A DNA stretch of 64,000 nt from Bacillus sp. B-jedd (GCF_000821085.1 NZ_CCXR01000001.1:682001-746000); one strand, 5' to 3'; positions 1-10,978 are shown, counted from the stretch's first letter. The notes: generated by a model from the letters alone, not told the origin. Numbers and translations are program-made.

Positions 1-622
1 TCCAGTGGTTGAATTTCATCGTCGGTGTGACAACGATTTGAGTGGCGTCCGGAACAATGACTTTTACCGCATTGACAACCTCCTTTTTTGCTGAAAAACG
101 GAGGAAGTAATAAAGGACGAGAACTCCGTAGACGACAAGGAACGTATAGCCGGGATGCGCCCCCATGATCCAGACGACAATCCCAGCGATATGAATGCCG
201 AAAATGAATGGATCAAACGTATTAATGACCCCGAGCGCGACCCATTTGCACGAGAAGGGCCTCAAGGCCTGGGTTCCGTAGGCATTGAAAATATCAACGA
301 ACACGTGCACGAATACAGCCAGCTGTGTCCAGAGCCATAAATGGAGCAGGCTTGCATCCGGATTAAAGAAAAAGATGATCCCCGTAATCAGGAGCGGCCA
401 TAGGAAGACTGCCGGAACGGAGTGAGTGATGCCGCGATGGTTTCTTATATAAACCGCATTGTTTCGAAGTTTCAGTATTGTATCAATATCAGGTATTTGA
501 GAACCAATAATAGTGCCGATCATTACGCTGCTTGCCGTAGCTGTGTGCGGGGCGACCGCCGGGTCCAGAGTGGCCAAGCCACCCAAGGCAATCCCCATAA
601 CAACATGTGTGCCGGTATCCAA
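1..622 (-). CDS. yfhP: YfhP-like membrane-bound metal-dependent hydrolase, partial
   Basis: The minus-strand frame is open from a TTG at 620-622 to the left edge of the window, so the C-terminus is missing. A GGAGG ribosome site at about 631-637 sits about ten bases upstream of the TTG. The N-terminal part reads MDTGTHVVMGIALGGLA and is followed by the motifs GSQIPDID and RNHRGITHS and a later HVFVDIFNAYGTQ. These His/Asp-rich motifs between hydrophobic helices are typical of the YdjM/YfhP family of membrane-bound putative metal-dependent hydrolases. In B. subtilis yfhP lies divergently next to mutY, exactly as here. The substrate is not known. The gene name rests on sequence pattern and on synteny. 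Confidence 0.8.
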   Translation of the reverse strand, partial: MDTGTHVVMGIALGGLATLDPAVAPHTATASSVMIGTIIGSQIPDIDTILKLRNNAVYIRNHRGITHSVPAVFLWPLLITGIIFFFNPDASLLHLWLWTQLAVFVHVFVDIFNAYGTQALRPFSCKWVALGVINTFDPFIFGIHIAGIVVWIMGAHPGYTFLVVYGVLVLYYFLRFSAKKEVVNAVKVIVPDATQIVVTPTMKFNHW

Positions 623-757
623 GGTGCTTGTTCCTCCTTTTTGGAATTGCAAGTTTCCATTTCAAATTTTCTTGCCAGAATCTTTCGCTATAGAAATAAT
701 ATTATTATATTCCCACTTTATCACGTTTTTTAACATATAGGGGGCCTAATCTCGATA

Positions 758-1849
758 ATGAACCACTTAGAAAATTTAGGAAACATTCAAATAGAACAAT
801 TTCGTGAAGATTTAATTTCCTGGTTCCGCGCCGAGCAGAGGGTGCTTCCATGGCGGGCGGACAAGGATCCCTATAAAATCTGGGTGTCGGAAATCATGCT
901 TCAGCAAACGCGGGTGGATACCGTCATTCCTTATTACTATCGGTTCCTTGAACAATTTCCCACAATAGAAGCGCTTGCCGATGCGGACGAAGATAAAGTC
1001 CTAAAAGCCTGGGAAGGACTGGGCTATTATTCGCGAGCCAGGAATTTGCAGGCGGCTGTAAGGGAAGTGCGTGATATTTACGGGGGTACCGTCCCTGATT
1101 CCCCGAGGGAAATCGCCAAGTTAAAAGGAGTCGGCCCATACACCGCCGGCGCGATTTTAAGTATAGCTTACGGCATACCCGAGCCTGCAGTCGATGGCAA
1201 TGTGATGCGGGTTTTATCAAGAATTTTATTAATAAGGGAAGACATCGCGAAACCGTCCGCCCGGAAAATTTTTGAAGAGGCGGTCAGGGTCTTGATTTCA
1301 CATGAGTCTCCTTCCGATTTCAATCAGGCTCTCATGGAGCTCGGAGCGCTAATCTGCACGCCGACATCGCCATCCTGCCTGCTGTGCCCGGTCAGGGACC
1401 ATTGCGTCGCTTTCCATGAGGGCGAGCAAAATGAACTGCCGGTCAAATCGAAAAAGAAAAAACCGGTGCCTGTTTTCCTGGCTGCCGCGGTTGTGGAGGA
1501 TGGAAGCGGAAGGATTTTCATCAGGAAAAGGCCGCCTGAAGGACTTTTGGCGAACTTCTGGGAATTTCCGGCCATTGAGGTCCAGCGGCCGTTCGTCAAT
1601 GATAGGGAAGCGCTAGAGAGGTTTTACAAAGAGGAGTTCGGGGCGGAAATCAAGGTGGAGGAATCGCTCGGGCAAATCCAGCACGTCTTTTCCCATCTGG
1701 ACTGGAATATCACAGTGTATGCCGCGAGGCTGGCTGATCCTGTTCAGGAAAGAGAAAACCTCCGCTTGGCCACATTCGCGGAGCTGGCGGATTTGGCACT
1801 GCCCGTCCCGCACCAAAAAATGCTTTCCCTATATTCGGTCAAAAAATAA
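758..1849 (+). CDS. mutY: A/G-specific adenine DNA glycosylase MutY
   Basis: Removes adenine mispaired with 8-oxoguanine or guanine in base excision repair. The 363-residue protein has the helix-hairpin-helix [13 protein letters not shown] followed by the catalytic-Asp segment AVDGNVMRV. The catalytic Glu lies in [14 protein letters not shown]. The iron-sulphur loop [17 protein letters not shown] has the Cys-X6-Cys-X2-Cys-X5-Cys spacing of the 4Fe-4S cluster. The C-terminal third (about 235-360) matches the NUDIX-like 8-oxoG recognition domain. Length and domain order are normal. The gene stands alone between the divergent yfhP and the convergent yfhS and ends at a strong bidirectional terminator. 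Confidence 0.96.
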   Translation: MNHLENLGNIQIEQFREDLISWFRAEQRVLPWRADKDPYKIWVSEIMLQQTRVDTVIPYYYRFLEQFPTIEALADADEDKVLKAWEGLGYYSRARNLQAAVREVRDIYGGTVPDSPREIAKLKGVGPYTAGAILSIAYGIPEPAVDGNVMRVLSRILLIREDIAKPSARKIFEEAVRVLISHESPSDFNQALMELGALICTPTSPSCLLCPVRDHCVAFHEGEQNELPVKSKKKKPVPVFLAAAVVEDGSGRIFIRKRPPEGLLANFWEFPAIEVQRPFVNDREALERFYKEEFGAEIKVEESLGQIQHVFSHLDWNITVYAARLADPVQERENLRLATFAELADLALPVPHQKMLSLYSVKK

Positions 1850-1860
1850 GCAAATGAAAA

Positions 1861-1890
1861 AGAACCGGGAGATATTTTGCCCGGTTCTTC
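1861..1890. terminator. Bidirectional terminator between mutY and yfhS
   Basis: A 9-bp stem AGAACCGGG / CCCGGTTCT (1861-1869 and 1880-1888) follows the mutY stop. A-rich sequence on the left and T-rich on the right let it serve both mutY (plus) and yfhS (minus). Confidence 0.8.
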
Positions 1891-1899
1891 TTGATAGGA

Positions 1900-3022
<1,123 letters not shown>

Positions 3023-3068
3023 GTTGGCGGAAGTTGTTGATGTTGTCTGGGAGGATGCTTGATCTCAA

Positions 3069-3271
3069 AGCCCGAAGCGGATGAAAGATTATCCAAACGG
3101 TAACAGAGAAGCGTTCTCTAAGCCCAAAGCGGCGAAAAATCATCCAAATGGTAACAGAGAAGGGTTCTCTATGCCCTAAGCGGATGGAAAACCATTCAAA
3201 CGGTAACAGAGAAGCGTTCTCTAAGCCCAGGATGATATAAAATTATCCAATTGGTCACAGAGATCGCTGCC
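3069..3271 (+). repeat. About four tandem copies of a 51-52 bp unit
   Basis: Three well conserved units (3069-3120, 3121-3171, 3172-3223) and a decayed fourth lie between fabL and sspE. Each starts near AGCCCNAAGCGG, contains ATCCAAACGGTAACAG, and ends with AGAGAAGCGTTCTCT, which can form a 6-bp hairpin AGAGAA/TTCTCT. Copies differ by point changes and 1-nt indels, so a shared reading frame is not maintained. I see no gene in this 344-bp spacer. Confidence 0.85.
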
Positions 3272-3366
3272 ACGCGAAGCACGGTTAGCCAGGCAAAATT
3301 ATAAATAAAATTTCGGGATAGACACCCACCTTCATGGACAAATTAATAACCGTGGAGGTGATTACA

Positions 3367-3642
3367 ATGGCAAAATTCAACCAACAAGCTGGCAGAACTT
3401 CTTCTGGAACAAACATCCAGGAAGTAAGACAGCAAAACGCGCAAGCTGGCCAAGGACAATACGGCACTGAATTCGCGAGCGAAACGAACGCTCAAGAAGT
3501 AAGACGCCAAAACCAGCAAGCTGCCCAAGGTCAACAAGGTCAACAAGGCCAATACGGAACTGAGTTTGGAAGCGAAACAAGTGCTCAGGAAGTAAGACGC
3601 CAAAATCAACAAGCTGAAAGCCGTAAAAACCAAAACAGCTAA
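3367..3642 (+). CDS. sspE: Gamma-type small acid-soluble spore protein
   Basis: A 91-residue, Gln/Asn-rich protein beginning MAKFNQQAGRTSSGTN. Two long internal repeats share QYGTEF, SET and AQEVRRQNQQA, the hallmark of gamma-type SASP. These proteins do not coat DNA but are an amino acid store degraded by GPR protease on germination. The GTGGAGGTGATT ribosome site at 3351-3362 fixes the ATG at 3367. The synteny with fabL and ygaB matches B. subtilis sspE. Expression is expected in the forespore under sigma-G, but I cannot point to a confident promoter. A strong terminator follows. Confidence 0.95.
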   Translation: MAKFNQQAGRTSSGTNIQEVRQQNAQAGQGQYGTEFASETNAQEVRRQNQQAAQGQQGQQGQYGTEFGSETSAQEVRRQNQQAESRKNQNS

Positions 3643-3655
3643 TTGCATGCATTTA

Positions 3656-3687
3656 GGCGCCCTTCTTAAACGGAAGGGTGCCTTTTT
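3656..3687 (+). terminator. Terminator of sspE
   Basis: Stem GGCGCCCTTC / GGAAGGGTGCC (3656-3665 and 3672-3682) followed by TTTTT, just after the sspE stop. Confidence 0.85.
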
Positions 3688-3852
3688 GCTGTTCCCAACC
3701 ATCAGCTGAATTTTTCGACAAAACTTCCATGAAAGCTCCATAACTAGTCAAAGGAGATAGCATTAATTTCAAGAATACATATGGGAGCAGGTGAGAGCTC
3801 CGGTGGGGTAGAGGGGACTCGCTAAAATTTTCAAAAGCAGGGCGGTGGAGCA

Positions 3853-4119
3853 ATGAAAACTTTTAACGAGATGATCGCAGAACAAATGAAAACGATGGAA
3901 AAGCTTCTCTATTTGCAGTCTGAGCTGGAACGGTGCCTCGAAATCCAGGAGCAGCTGCACAGCCTCCAGCACGAGACGGGGCATGGCAGTATTCAGGAAG
4001 AAATTTTGGGCATGAAAAATGAGCTGAGGGAAATCCAGCGGATATTTGAAGAACAAACGGAAGAAGTCATTCGGTCCTACAAGGGTAGCAATGGGGACTA
4101 TGAACCGATTCTCGGCTGA
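3853..4119 (+). CDS. ygaB: YgaB family protein
   Basis: An 88-residue, highly charged and largely alpha-helical protein (MKTFNEMIAEQMKTMEKLLY) with Leu/Glu-rich heptads that suggest a coiled coil. The position between sspE and ntdP and the length match B. subtilis YgaB, whose function is unknown to me. The GGTGGAGCA ribosome site supports the ATG at 3853. There is no signal peptide or catalytic motif. Confidence 0.75.
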   Translation: MKTFNEMIAEQMKTMEKLLYLQSELERCLEIQEQLHSLQHETGHGSIQEEILGMKNELREIQRIFEEQTEEVIRSYKGSNGDYEPILG

Positions 4120-4296
4120 AGGGAGCTTGGGAAAAAGGGGGCCATTTTTGTTAGCCAAAAATGGCTCTTTTGTTTTAAAATCGATTGTCAACCGTTATAA
4201 TGAGAGGAAACAGGAATAGCCTTTTGTTGCCTTTTGTCGTTTTTTTAGTTTATTATAGGTTGCAAAGCGTTCGGCGAATGAAAGTAGGGGAGATTC

Positions 4297-4827
4297 ATGG
4301 GTTTACCCATCGAAGGAGAACCAATGCAGATACACAGCTATAAACACAATGGTCATATCCATCGTATATGGGATGAAACCACCATATTGAGGGCTTCCCA
4401 AAACCTTGTGATCGGCGGGAATGACAGGACGGTCGTCACTGAATCCGATGGGAGGACGTGGGTGACGAGGGAACCGGCGATTTGCTATTTCCATTCGGAA
4501 TGCTGGTTCAATGTCATCGGGATGCTGCGTGAGGACGGCGTGCATTATTACTGCAATTTGAGTTCCCCGTTTATATTTGATGGTTCGATTCTTAAATATA
4601 TCGATTATGACCTTGATATAAAGGTATTTCCGGATATGACCTTCAATTTGCTGGATGAGGATGAGTATGAACGGCACCGCCGTGAAATGAACTATCCAGA
4701 TGTGATTGACCAGATCCTCAAGCGGAATGTTGAGAAGCTGATGAGATGGATCCGCCAGCGGAAAGGGCCATTTTCACCGGATTTCATTGATACCTGGTAT
4801 GAGCGGTACCTGACCTATCGAAAGTAG
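4297..4827 (+). CDS. ntdP: Nucleoside tri- and diphosphatase NtdP (DUF402)
   Basis: A 176-residue DUF402 protein, the family of B. subtilis NtdP (YgaC), which hydrolyses nucleoside tri- and diphosphates with metal ions. Visible family motifs are [40 protein letters not shown] and [13 protein letters not shown]. The acidic residues of the last two segments form the metal site in this family. The start at 4297 ([19 protein letters not shown]) has a GGGGAGA site and gives the usual family length. A hairpin with a T-run separates it from the following ABC transporter. Confidence 0.9.
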   Translation: MGLPIEGEPMQIHSYKHNGHIHRIWDETTILRASQNLVIGGNDRTVVTESDGRTWVTREPAICYFHSECWFNVIGMLREDGVHYYCNLSSPFIFDGSILKYIDYDLDIKVFPDMTFNLLDEDEYERHRREMNYPDVIDQILKRNVEKLMRWIRQRKGPFSPDFIDTWYERYLTYRK

Positions 4828-4853
4828 GATCGGGTCCGCTCCATTTTCATGTT

Positions 4854-4888
4854 CCTGTTGATTATCTATTTATCAACAGGTTTTTGTT
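4854..4888 (+). terminator. Terminator of ntdP
   Basis: Perfect 9-bp stem CCTGTTGAT / ATCAACAGG (4854-4862 and 4872-4880) followed by TTTTTGTTT. The ribosome site of the next gene starts directly after it. Confidence 0.8.
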
Positions 4889-4906
4889 TGAAAGGAGGAA
4901 GCAGAG

Positions 4907-6673
4907 TTGGACAGCATACGGAGATACCTCCATTTCGTAAAGCCGTACAAGTGGCAAATCGTCGGAACGATTTTCATCGGAATTCTCAAATTTGCGATTC
5001 CGCTAATTATCCCGATCCTCATTAAGTATGTTATTGATGACATTGTTGGAAACCATGAGCATGCAAAGGCAGAAAAACTGGACAAGCTTTTTTGGATCAT
5101 GGGCATCATGATGGTTATTTTTGTCATTCTTAGGCCGCCGATCGAATATTACCGGCAATATTTTGCCCAGTGGACCTCGAGTAAAATCCTGTACGATATT
5201 CGCGATAATCTTTACACACATATGCAAAAGTTAAGCTTCAAATATTATTCGAATACAAAAGCGGGGGAAGTCATCTCTAGGGTCATCAATGACGTCGAAC
5301 AAACGAAGGCGTTCGTCATTTCAGGGCTTATGAATTTGTGGCTTGATGTCGCGACAATCCTTATTGCTATCGCTGTCATGTTCACGATGAATATAAAACT
5401 GACTTTAGTGTCCCTCGTCCTTTTTCCGCTTTATGCATTTTCGGTCAAATACTTTTTCGGCAATCTCCGGACACTGACGAGGAATCGTTCACAGGCGTTG
5501 GCGGAAGTCCAAAGTTATCTTCACGAACGGGTCCAGGGCATGGCCGTCATCAAAAGTTTTGCGATTGAAGACCATGAACAGAAACAGTTCGACCGCACAA
5601 ACAGGAATTTTTTGAAAAGGGCGCTGGAGCATACAAGCTGGAATGCCAAAGCGTTCGCGGTCGTTAATACGATTACCGATATTGCGCCGCTGATCGTCAT
5701 CGGGTATTCGGGGTATCTCGTCATCGAGCAGCAGCTGACAATCGGGACAATGATTGCCTTTATTGCGTATATCGACCGGCTTTACAACCCGCTTCGCAGG
5801 CTCGTCAACTCATCGACGACGATTACCCAGTCGTTCGCTTCGATGGACAGGGTGTTTGAATTTGCGGATGAAAAGTATGATATTGTCGATGAGCCCAATG
5901 CGGTCGATCTTACAACCGTCAATGGCAAAATAGAGTTCAAAAATGTGAGTTTCGCATATGAGGCTGGAGAGGAACCAGTTTTAAAGAATATTAATCTTGA
6001 AGCGAATAAAGGGGAAACCATTGCTCTAGTCGGGATGAGCGGCGGGGGCAAATCATCGCTTGTCAGTCTTATTCCGAGATTTTACGATGTCACAGACGGG
6101 CAAATTCTCCTTGATGGAGTCGATATCCGTAAATTCAAAGTTCAGACGCTCAGGGATAAGATCGGCGTCGTCTTCCAGGATAATATTCTCTTCAGCGACT
6201 CGGTCAGATCGAATATTCTGCTTGGCAAACCGGGAGCTTCCGATGAGGATGTCGAAGCGGCTGCCCAGGCGGCAAATGCACAGGAGTTTATCGCCAGCCT
6301 GCCAGAAGGATATGAAACAAAGGTCGGCGAGCGGGGAGTCAAACTTTCGGGCGGGCAAAAGCAGCGCGTCGCCATCGCCCGGGTTTTCCTGAAGAACCCG
6401 CCAATCCTCATACTCGACGAAGCAACGTCGGCGCTCGACCTTGAAAGTGAGCATCAGATACAGGAAGCGCTTGAAAAGCTGGCAAAAGACAGGACAACCT
6501 TCATCGTCGCTCACCGCCTTTCAACGATTACCCATGCCGATAAGATCGTCCTCATCGAGCATGGCCGAATTATGGAAACAGGCACACACGAAGAATTGAT
6601 GGAAAAGCAGGGCAGTTATTATCGACTGTTCCAGGTACAGCAGCTGGAACAAAAAACCGAAACGGAATCTTAA
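4907..6673 (+). CDS. ygaD: ABC exporter, fused membrane and ATPase domains (YgaD-like)
   Basis: A 588-residue half-transporter. Residues about 15-310 form the six-helix type I ABC exporter domain. Residues about 335-575 form the ATPase domain with Walker [11 protein letters not shown]-loop [11 protein letters not shown], signature LSGGQKQR, Walker [13 protein letters not shown] and switch His in VAHRLSTI. The TTG start at 4907 is placed correctly behind AAAGGAGG, and no better ATG is near. It probably acts as a homodimer, and the substrate is unknown. It matches ygaD of B. subtilis by position and architecture and is similar to lipid or multidrug exporters. Confidence 0.9.
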   Translation: MDSIRRYLHFVKPYKWQIVGTIFIGILKFAIPLIIPILIKYVIDDIVGNHEHAKAEKLDKLFWIMGIMMVIFVILRPPIEYYRQYFAQWTSSKILYDIRDNLYTHMQKLSFKYYSNTKAGEVISRVINDVEQTKAFVISGLMNLWLDVATILIAIAVMFTMNIKLTLVSLVLFPLYAFSVKYFFGNLRTLTRNRSQALAEVQSYLHERVQGMAVIKSFAIEDHEQKQFDRTNRNFLKRALEHTSWNAKAFAVVNTITDIAPLIVIGYSGYLVIEQQLTIGTMIAFIAYIDRLYNPLRRLVNSSTTITQSFASMDRVFEFADEKYDIVDEPNAVDLTTVNGKIEFKNVSFAYEAGEEPVLKNINLEANKGETIALVGMSGGGKSSLVSLIPRFYDVTDGQILLDGVDIRKFKVQTLRDKIGVVFQDNILFSDSVRSNILLGKPGASDEDVEAAAQAANAQEFIASLPEGYETKVGERGVKLSGGQKQRVAIARVFLKNPPILILDEATSALDLESEHQIQEALEKLAKDRTTFIVAHRLSTITHADKIVLIEHGRIMETGTHEELMEKQGSYYRLFQVQQLEQKTETES

Positions 6674-6692
6674 ATCCGTTTCGGTTTTTTTG
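6653..6692. terminator. Bidirectional terminator between ygaD and ygaE
   Basis: 14-bp stem AAAACCGAAACGGA / TCCGTTTCGGTTTT overlapping the end of ygaD and followed by a T-run. It can also terminate the convergent ygaE. Confidence 0.85.
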
Positions 6693-6715
6693 TTGTTTTT
6701 GCAAAAATGTTCCGG

Positions 6716-7798
6716 TTAGTCGGCGGGCTGCTCCTCAATCTGAACCTCGTTATCATCCTGGTGGTAGGAAAGGAAGCTCGTCACAAGCGTATCAAGGTGC
6801 TCGACATATTCGCCGTAGGCGAGGATGGACGAAATAATCTGCATCGTATGGTACAAATGGTTGTCATCTTCCTCCTCGTACTCCCGCTGCCTAGTGATGA
6901 ACAGGCGGAATACTTCTCTTTTATCGAGGCATTGGACGGGATGTTCCAGCGCCGCTTCAGGCCGGACTTTTCCGATATATTTCAGCATCGTTTGTTCATG
7001 CAGGGTAATCAGGCAGTCGAGCTGCTCCTGAATGGCCAGCTGGTAAGAATCGGGCAGAAGCCGGTATTCATTCTCATAACGGTGGAGCCGGGTCAATGTA
7101 TCCAGCGCTTTGCGCGCGGTAGATATCATCTGCCGGTAAATGACGAGCTTCCTTGCTTTTACAGCTTCGTCACGTTTAAAATACTTCCGTTCCTCTTTAT
7201 ACATGTTGTAGAGAATATCGGTCTTGACCCTCGCATCGTGAAGCTTTTCAATTTCCGATTTCAGCAGGTTGTGGTCTGAAGCATTCCGGCTCGTCAGTCT
7301 GATCCAGCGGATAATATCATCCGTGGCGCTCGAAATTTTATGATATAGCCTGTTTTCGTAGCGCGGCGGCAGGAAAACGAGATTGACAATGAAGGCCGAA
7401 AAGACACCGAGCATGATGCTGCCGAACCTGATTGCGGCGAACTCAAGGAATTGGTCGCCTGGTGATTCCATAATCGATACGAGCGTAACGAGCGAAAGGC
7501 TGATGGTATTTTCAAGCTTTAGCTTTAAGTTCAAGGTAATTACAATGATAGCCGCGATACCGATCACGACAATGTGATTCCCAAGAAGCAAAACGAAAGC
7601 AGTTGCCATCAAAGCGCCAATCAAATTACCCTGTACCTGCTCGAGAATCGACTGATACGATCTATATATGGTCGGCTGCATCGCGAAAATCGCAGCAATC
7701 CCCGCCATGACCGGGGAAGGGATATGCAGTAAATTCCCTATGAAAAGGGCAAGCACAATCGCAAGCCCTGTTTTTAAAATACGCGCCCCTAACTTCAT
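6716..7798 (-). CDS. ygaE: YgaE-like aromatic acid exporter (ArAE/FUSC family) membrane protein
   Basis: About 360 residues. The N-terminal 150 residues contain several transmembrane helices, starting with KTGLAIVLALFIGNLL, then SPVMAGIAAIFAMQPTIYRS and an aliphatic pair around VVIGIAAIIVI. A long charged, helical cytoplasmic domain follows. This is the layout of the aromatic acid exporter (DUF939/FUSC-like) family, and the locus matches B. subtilis ygaE. The likely start is the ATG at 7798 (MKLGARILKTG) because AAAGGA lies at proper distance. The upstream in-frame ATG at 7816 has no such site. The substrate is unknown. Confidence 0.82.
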   Translation of the reverse strand: MKLGARILKTGLAIVLALFIGNLLHIPSPVMAGIAAIFAMQPTIYRSYQSILEQVQGNLIGALMATAFVLLLGNHIVVIGIAAIIVITLNLKLKLENTISLSLVTLVSIMESPGDQFLEFAAIRFGSIMLGVFSAFIVNLVFLPPRYENRLYHKISSATDDIIRWIRLTSRNASDHNLLKSEIEKLHDARVKTDILYNMYKEERKYFKRDEAVKARKLVIYRQMISTARKALDTLTRLHRYENEYRLLPDSYQLAIQEQLDCLITLHEQTMLKYIGKVRPEAALEHPVQCLDKREVFRLFITRQREYEEEDDNHLYHTMQIISSILAYGEYVEHLDTLVTSFLSYHQDDNEVQIEEQPAD

Positions 7799-8161
7799 TG
7801 GAAAAAATCCTTTCAAAATGAATCTTCGTTAAAGCAAGTATAGCCGAAAATGGAAAACTGTCCAGTCTGCCTTCATTCCTTAAGCATCAAACCATATTCG
7901 GAGCTCTTTAGTTTACAATAAACTATTTTGGAGCAGGTTAAACAATTCTGATACTATACAACGATTATCGGTCGCGGGCAAGTGTTTTTTGGAAGAAATA
8001 ATACAGGAAGGCGAAACAATGCTAGCGGCCATTTTGAAAAAAAAGCAGGGAGGCAGGTGCCTTTCGCTTTTTTGTAAAAATGAAACAGGGCGGTGGCATA
8101 ATGCCAGTCAGCTTTTTGGCAAAATAAAAACCAGGACAAATTGTCCCGGTTTTCTTTTCGT
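7799..8161. other. Intergenic region without a recognised gene
   Basis: This spacer of about 360 bp separates the divergent-side start of ygaE from the gsaB terminator. It contains A/T-rich sequence and a short inverted motif GGCAGGTGCC near 8050. A minus-strand open frame here (7954-8169) overlaps the end of gsaB and its terminator and does not look like a protein. I see nothing else that can be supported. Confidence 0.5.
8125..8155 (-). terminator. Terminator of gsaB
   Basis: Stem AAAACCAGGACAA / TTGTCCCGGTTTT (8127-8139 and 8141-8153) lies directly downstream of the minus-strand gsaB stop. Confidence 0.7.
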
Positions 8162-9457
8162 TTAATCATTCATCAGCTGGTAAAATGCCTGGTCGACCGC
8201 ATGGAGCGTCGCTTCGATATCTTCTTCACTATGGGCAATCGTGACAAACCATGCCTCGTATTTGGAAGGAGCAAGGTTGATGCCCTGGTGGAGCATCAAC
8301 TTGAAGAACCTGGCGAACATTTCGCCGTCCGTATTCTCAGCTTGCTCATAGTTCACGACTTTTTCATTTGTGAAATAAATCGTCAGCGCGCCTTTCAAGC
8401 GGTTGATGGTAATAGGGACATTGTGCCGTCCGGCTGCTTCAAGTATTCCTTTTTCAAGCATTTCACCAAGGTGGTCCAGATACTCGTAAACCCCATCCTG
8501 CTTCAGGACTTCCAGGCAAGCAATCCCGGAGAGCATCGAAGCAGGGTTTCCAGCCATCGTTCCGGCCTGGTAGGCAGGACCGAGCGGAGCAACCTTTTCC
8601 ATAATCTCCTGTTTACCGCCGTATGCACCGATTGGCAGCCCGCCGCCAATGATTTTGCCTAGCGCTGTTAAATCAGGGGTAATTCCGAGCAAATCCTGAG
8701 CTCCGCCATACATAAATCTGAAAGCGGTAATGACTTCATCAAAAATCAGCAACGCTCCGGCCTCGTGGGTTAGTTCCTTCACGCTTTCGAGGAAGCCAGG
8801 CTTCGGTTCGACGATGCCGAAATTGCCGACAATCGGCTCGATCATGACCGCTGCAACCTGATCTCCCCACTTGTCCAGCGCCTCTTTCAAAGGCTCAATC
8901 TCATTGAATGGAACGGTGATAACTTCCTGGGCGATGCTTTTCGGAACCCCGGCAGAATCCGGCGTTCCCAATGTAGAAGGGCCGGAGCCGGCGGCGACGA
9001 GCACAAGGTCCGAGTGGCCGTGATAGCAGCCGGCAAATTTGATAATTTTGTCCCGGCCGGTGTAGGCGCGTGCCACACGGATTGTCGTCATGACAGCCTC
9101 CGTCCCCGAGTTGACAAAGCGGACCTTGTCCATGCCAGGCATTGCTTCCTTGAGCATTTTTGCCAGTGTGATTTCATGAGGGGTCGGTGTCCCGTAGAGA
9201 ACCCCGCTCTCCGCTGCCTTTTTGATTGCCTTTGTAATGTGCGGGTGCGCATGCCCGGTTATGATTGGGCCGTATGCGGCAAGATAATCGATGTATTGAT
9301 TTCCGTCGACATCCCAGAAATAAGCGCCGGCCGCACGCTCCATCACGACCGGAGAACCGCCGCCGACCGCCTTATAGGAGCGGGAAGGGCTGTTCACGCC
9401 GCCAACGATGTGTTCCAATGCTTCGCTATGTAATTTTTCGGAATTAGAAAAATTCAT
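8162..9457 (-). CDS. gsaB: Glutamate-1-semialdehyde 2,1-aminomutase (HemL paralogue GsaB)
   Basis: PLP-dependent conversion of glutamate-1-semialdehyde to 5-aminolevulinate, the C5 haem precursor pathway. The protein shows [11 protein letters not shown] near the N-terminus, GCYHGHSD, the DEVITAF motif and the PLP lysine in [12 protein letters not shown]. The start at 9457 ([10 protein letters not shown]) lies behind AAGGAGG, and 32 further upstream in-frame codons have no supporting site. The resulting length of about 431 residues is normal. In B. subtilis the equivalent gene after ygaE is gsaB, a second copy beside hemL of the hem operon, so this is probably also a paralogue. Confidence 0.92.
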   Translation of the reverse strand: MNFSNSEKLHSEALEHIVGGVNSPSRSYKAVGGGSPVVMERAAGAYFWDVDGNQYIDYLAAYGPIITGHAHPHITKAIKKAAESGVLYGTPTPHEITLAKMLKEAMPGMDKVRFVNSGTEAVMTTIRVARAYTGRDKIIKFAGCYHGHSDLVLVAAGSGPSTLGTPDSAGVPKSIAQEVITVPFNEIEPLKEALDKWGDQVAAVMIEPIVGNFGIVEPKPGFLESVKELTHEAGALLIFDEVITAFRFMYGGAQDLLGITPDLTALGKIIGGGLPIGAYGGKQEIMEKVAPLGPAYQAGTMAGNPASMLSGIACLEVLKQDGVYEYLDHLGEMLEKGILEAAGRHNVPITINRLKGALTIYFTNEKVVNYEQAENTDGEMFARFFKLMLHQGINLAPSKYEAWFVTIAHSEEDIEATLHAVDQAFYQLMND

Positions 9458-9709
9458 GGGTAAAACCTCCTTAAGTAGTACCTTCCTATAATAGCACGGT
9501 TTTCGGGTGTATGTTGGACGCAGAACGTAATCCTGTCGGCAAAAATTAATCAATTATTTGCGGACTTCTCTCAGTTATCGGCCAAATATAGGGGGTGCTG
9601 GCGAAATCGATCACCTTATCGGCGAGTTTTCCGTGTTAACTGGCTAATTGTCGCCTCTTGCTGGCCAATTGCGAAATCGTTGCCCAATCGATAATGGATA
9701 ATTGCTGGT

Positions 9710-9855
9710 TATTATTCAATTTCTCTACTTTATTAGCGAAATATCCTCGTTTATTATCCAAATTCGGAGTTTTATTATCTAATTTCGGCGGGTTATTATC
9801 CAATTTTGAAGTTGTATTATCCAATTTCCACTCTTTATTATCCAATTGCATCCCC
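9710..9855 (+). repeat. Seven tandem 21-bp units, consensus TATTATCCAATTTCGG-
   Basis: Units start at 9710, 9731, 9752, 9773, 9794, 9815 and 9836, each opening with TATTATCCAA or a close variant. The period is exactly seven codons, so the plus strand reads repeated LLSNF and the minus strand repeated LDN. Looser related motifs (CTGGCCAATTGCG) occur back to about 9630. It lies in the 490-bp spacer between gsaB and the ABC transporter, where no credible gene is visible. Confidence 0.85.
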
Positions 9856-9949
9856 TCCGCTTTTTCACCAATAAAGCGCGAAAGTTGTTTTGCAAAAGAG
9901 GATTGGCTAAACTGTTTGGATAGAGTGCAGCTTTTTTGGAGGATTGAAA

Positions 9950-10963
9950 ATGGATTATACAAATGCAATAGAAGTGAGCGGCCTGCGGAAGGACTTCAAG
10001 TCGTATTCGAGCCGTTCAGGCCTGTCGGGAGCCTTTAGGGACTTGTTTACGAGGAATTATAAAACGCTTCGGGCTGTTAATGATATAAATTTTACAGTTA
10101 AGCAAGGTGAAATGGTTGGGTATATCGGGGAGAACGGCGCCGGGAAATCGACGACGATTAAAATGCTGACCGGCATCCTGACGCCGACTTCCGGCGACAT
10201 TGTCGTGAACGGGATGAATCCCCATAAACAAAGGGAACGCTTCGTCCAGACGATTGGCGTTGTCTTCGGCCAGCGGTCGCAGCTTTGGTGGGATATTGCG
10301 GTCCAGGAATCGTTCCGGCTTTTGAAAAAAGTCTATAAGGTTTCCGATGCTGATTACAATTCGCATATGGACCATGTCATCAAGACGCTTGATATTGGGC
10401 CGCTTCTCGACAAACCGGTCCGGAAGCTTTCGCTTGGCCAGCGGATGCGCTGCGAACTTGCGGCAGCTTTGATTCATAATCCGCCGCTGCTGTTTCTGGA
10501 CGAGCCGACGATTGGGCTGGATGTCCTTGTTAAACTGCGGATCCGTGAATTCCTGAAGGAAATTAACGAAAAATACAATACAACAATCCTCCTCACGACA
10601 CATGATCTCTCGGATATTGAAGCGCTTTGTGAACGGGTCATCATGCTCGATGAAGGAAACATCATTTATGATGGATCGCTGAACCATTTGAAGGAAAAAT
10701 GGGGCGAGGGAAAGGAACTTCAATTTGAGCTGATGGAAAAAGCGGAGCTTACTTCGATGCAGCGACTGACGGAAGGGCTGCCGGTCAGATGGGAAATGGA
10801 TGAGAAGGGACAAATCTTCACGGCACAGACGGAGGATATTGACGAGGTCATTTCCCAGGTAATTTCCAAGGTTGTTGCTGCTTTCAAAATTAAAGACATT
10901 AAAATCAATGAAATTTCCACAGAGGAAATTATCCGCAATATTTATGAACGAGGTTCGGCGTGA
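9950..10963 (+). CDS. ABC transporter ATP-binding protein (ABC-2 type system)
   Basis: The 337-residue ATPase powers the two membrane proteins encoded next. It contains Walker A GENGAGKSTT, a Q-loop around GVVFGQRSQLWWD, signature LSLGQRMRCE, Walker B LLFLDEPTIGLD and the switch His in LTTHDLSD. The C-terminal extension (about 245-335) is typical of NatA/DrrA-like exporters. The ATG at 9950 is chosen because GGAGG lies seven bases upstream. The TTG at 9944 is too close to it. Genes with this three-part arrangement often sit near gsaB in Bacillus. The substrate is not evident. Confidence 0.9.
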   Translation: MDYTNAIEVSGLRKDFKSYSSRSGLSGAFRDLFTRNYKTLRAVNDINFTVKQGEMVGYIGENGAGKSTTIKMLTGILTPTSGDIVVNGMNPHKQRERFVQTIGVVFGQRSQLWWDIAVQESFRLLKKVYKVSDADYNSHMDHVIKTLDIGPLLDKPVRKLSLGQRMRCELAAALIHNPPLLFLDEPTIGLDVLVKLRIREFLKEINEKYNTTILLTTHDLSDIEALCERVIMLDEGNIIYDGSLNHLKEKWGEGKELQFELMEKAELTSMQRLTEGLPVRWEMDEKGQIFTAQTEDIDEVISQVISKVVAAFKIKDIKINEISTEEIIRNIYERGSA

Positions 10964-10978
10964 TAGGGGAGGTGCCTT

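Noticed and set aside
422..740. Plus-strand small open frames upstream of mutY
   Set aside because: They overlap the well supported minus-strand yfhP frame.
7954..8169. Minus-strand 71-codon frame between gsaB and ygaE
   Set aside because: It overlaps the gsaB stop and its terminator and is low in complexity (Lys, Phe and Leu rich).
9710..9855. CRISPR array
   Set aside because: Units are contiguous 21-mers without spacers of constant length, and no cas genes are near.
9636..10038. Plus and minus open frames over the 21-bp repeat as genes
   Set aside because: They exist only because the repeat period is seven codons; no ribosome site, and the plus frame runs into the ABC ATPase gene in another frame.
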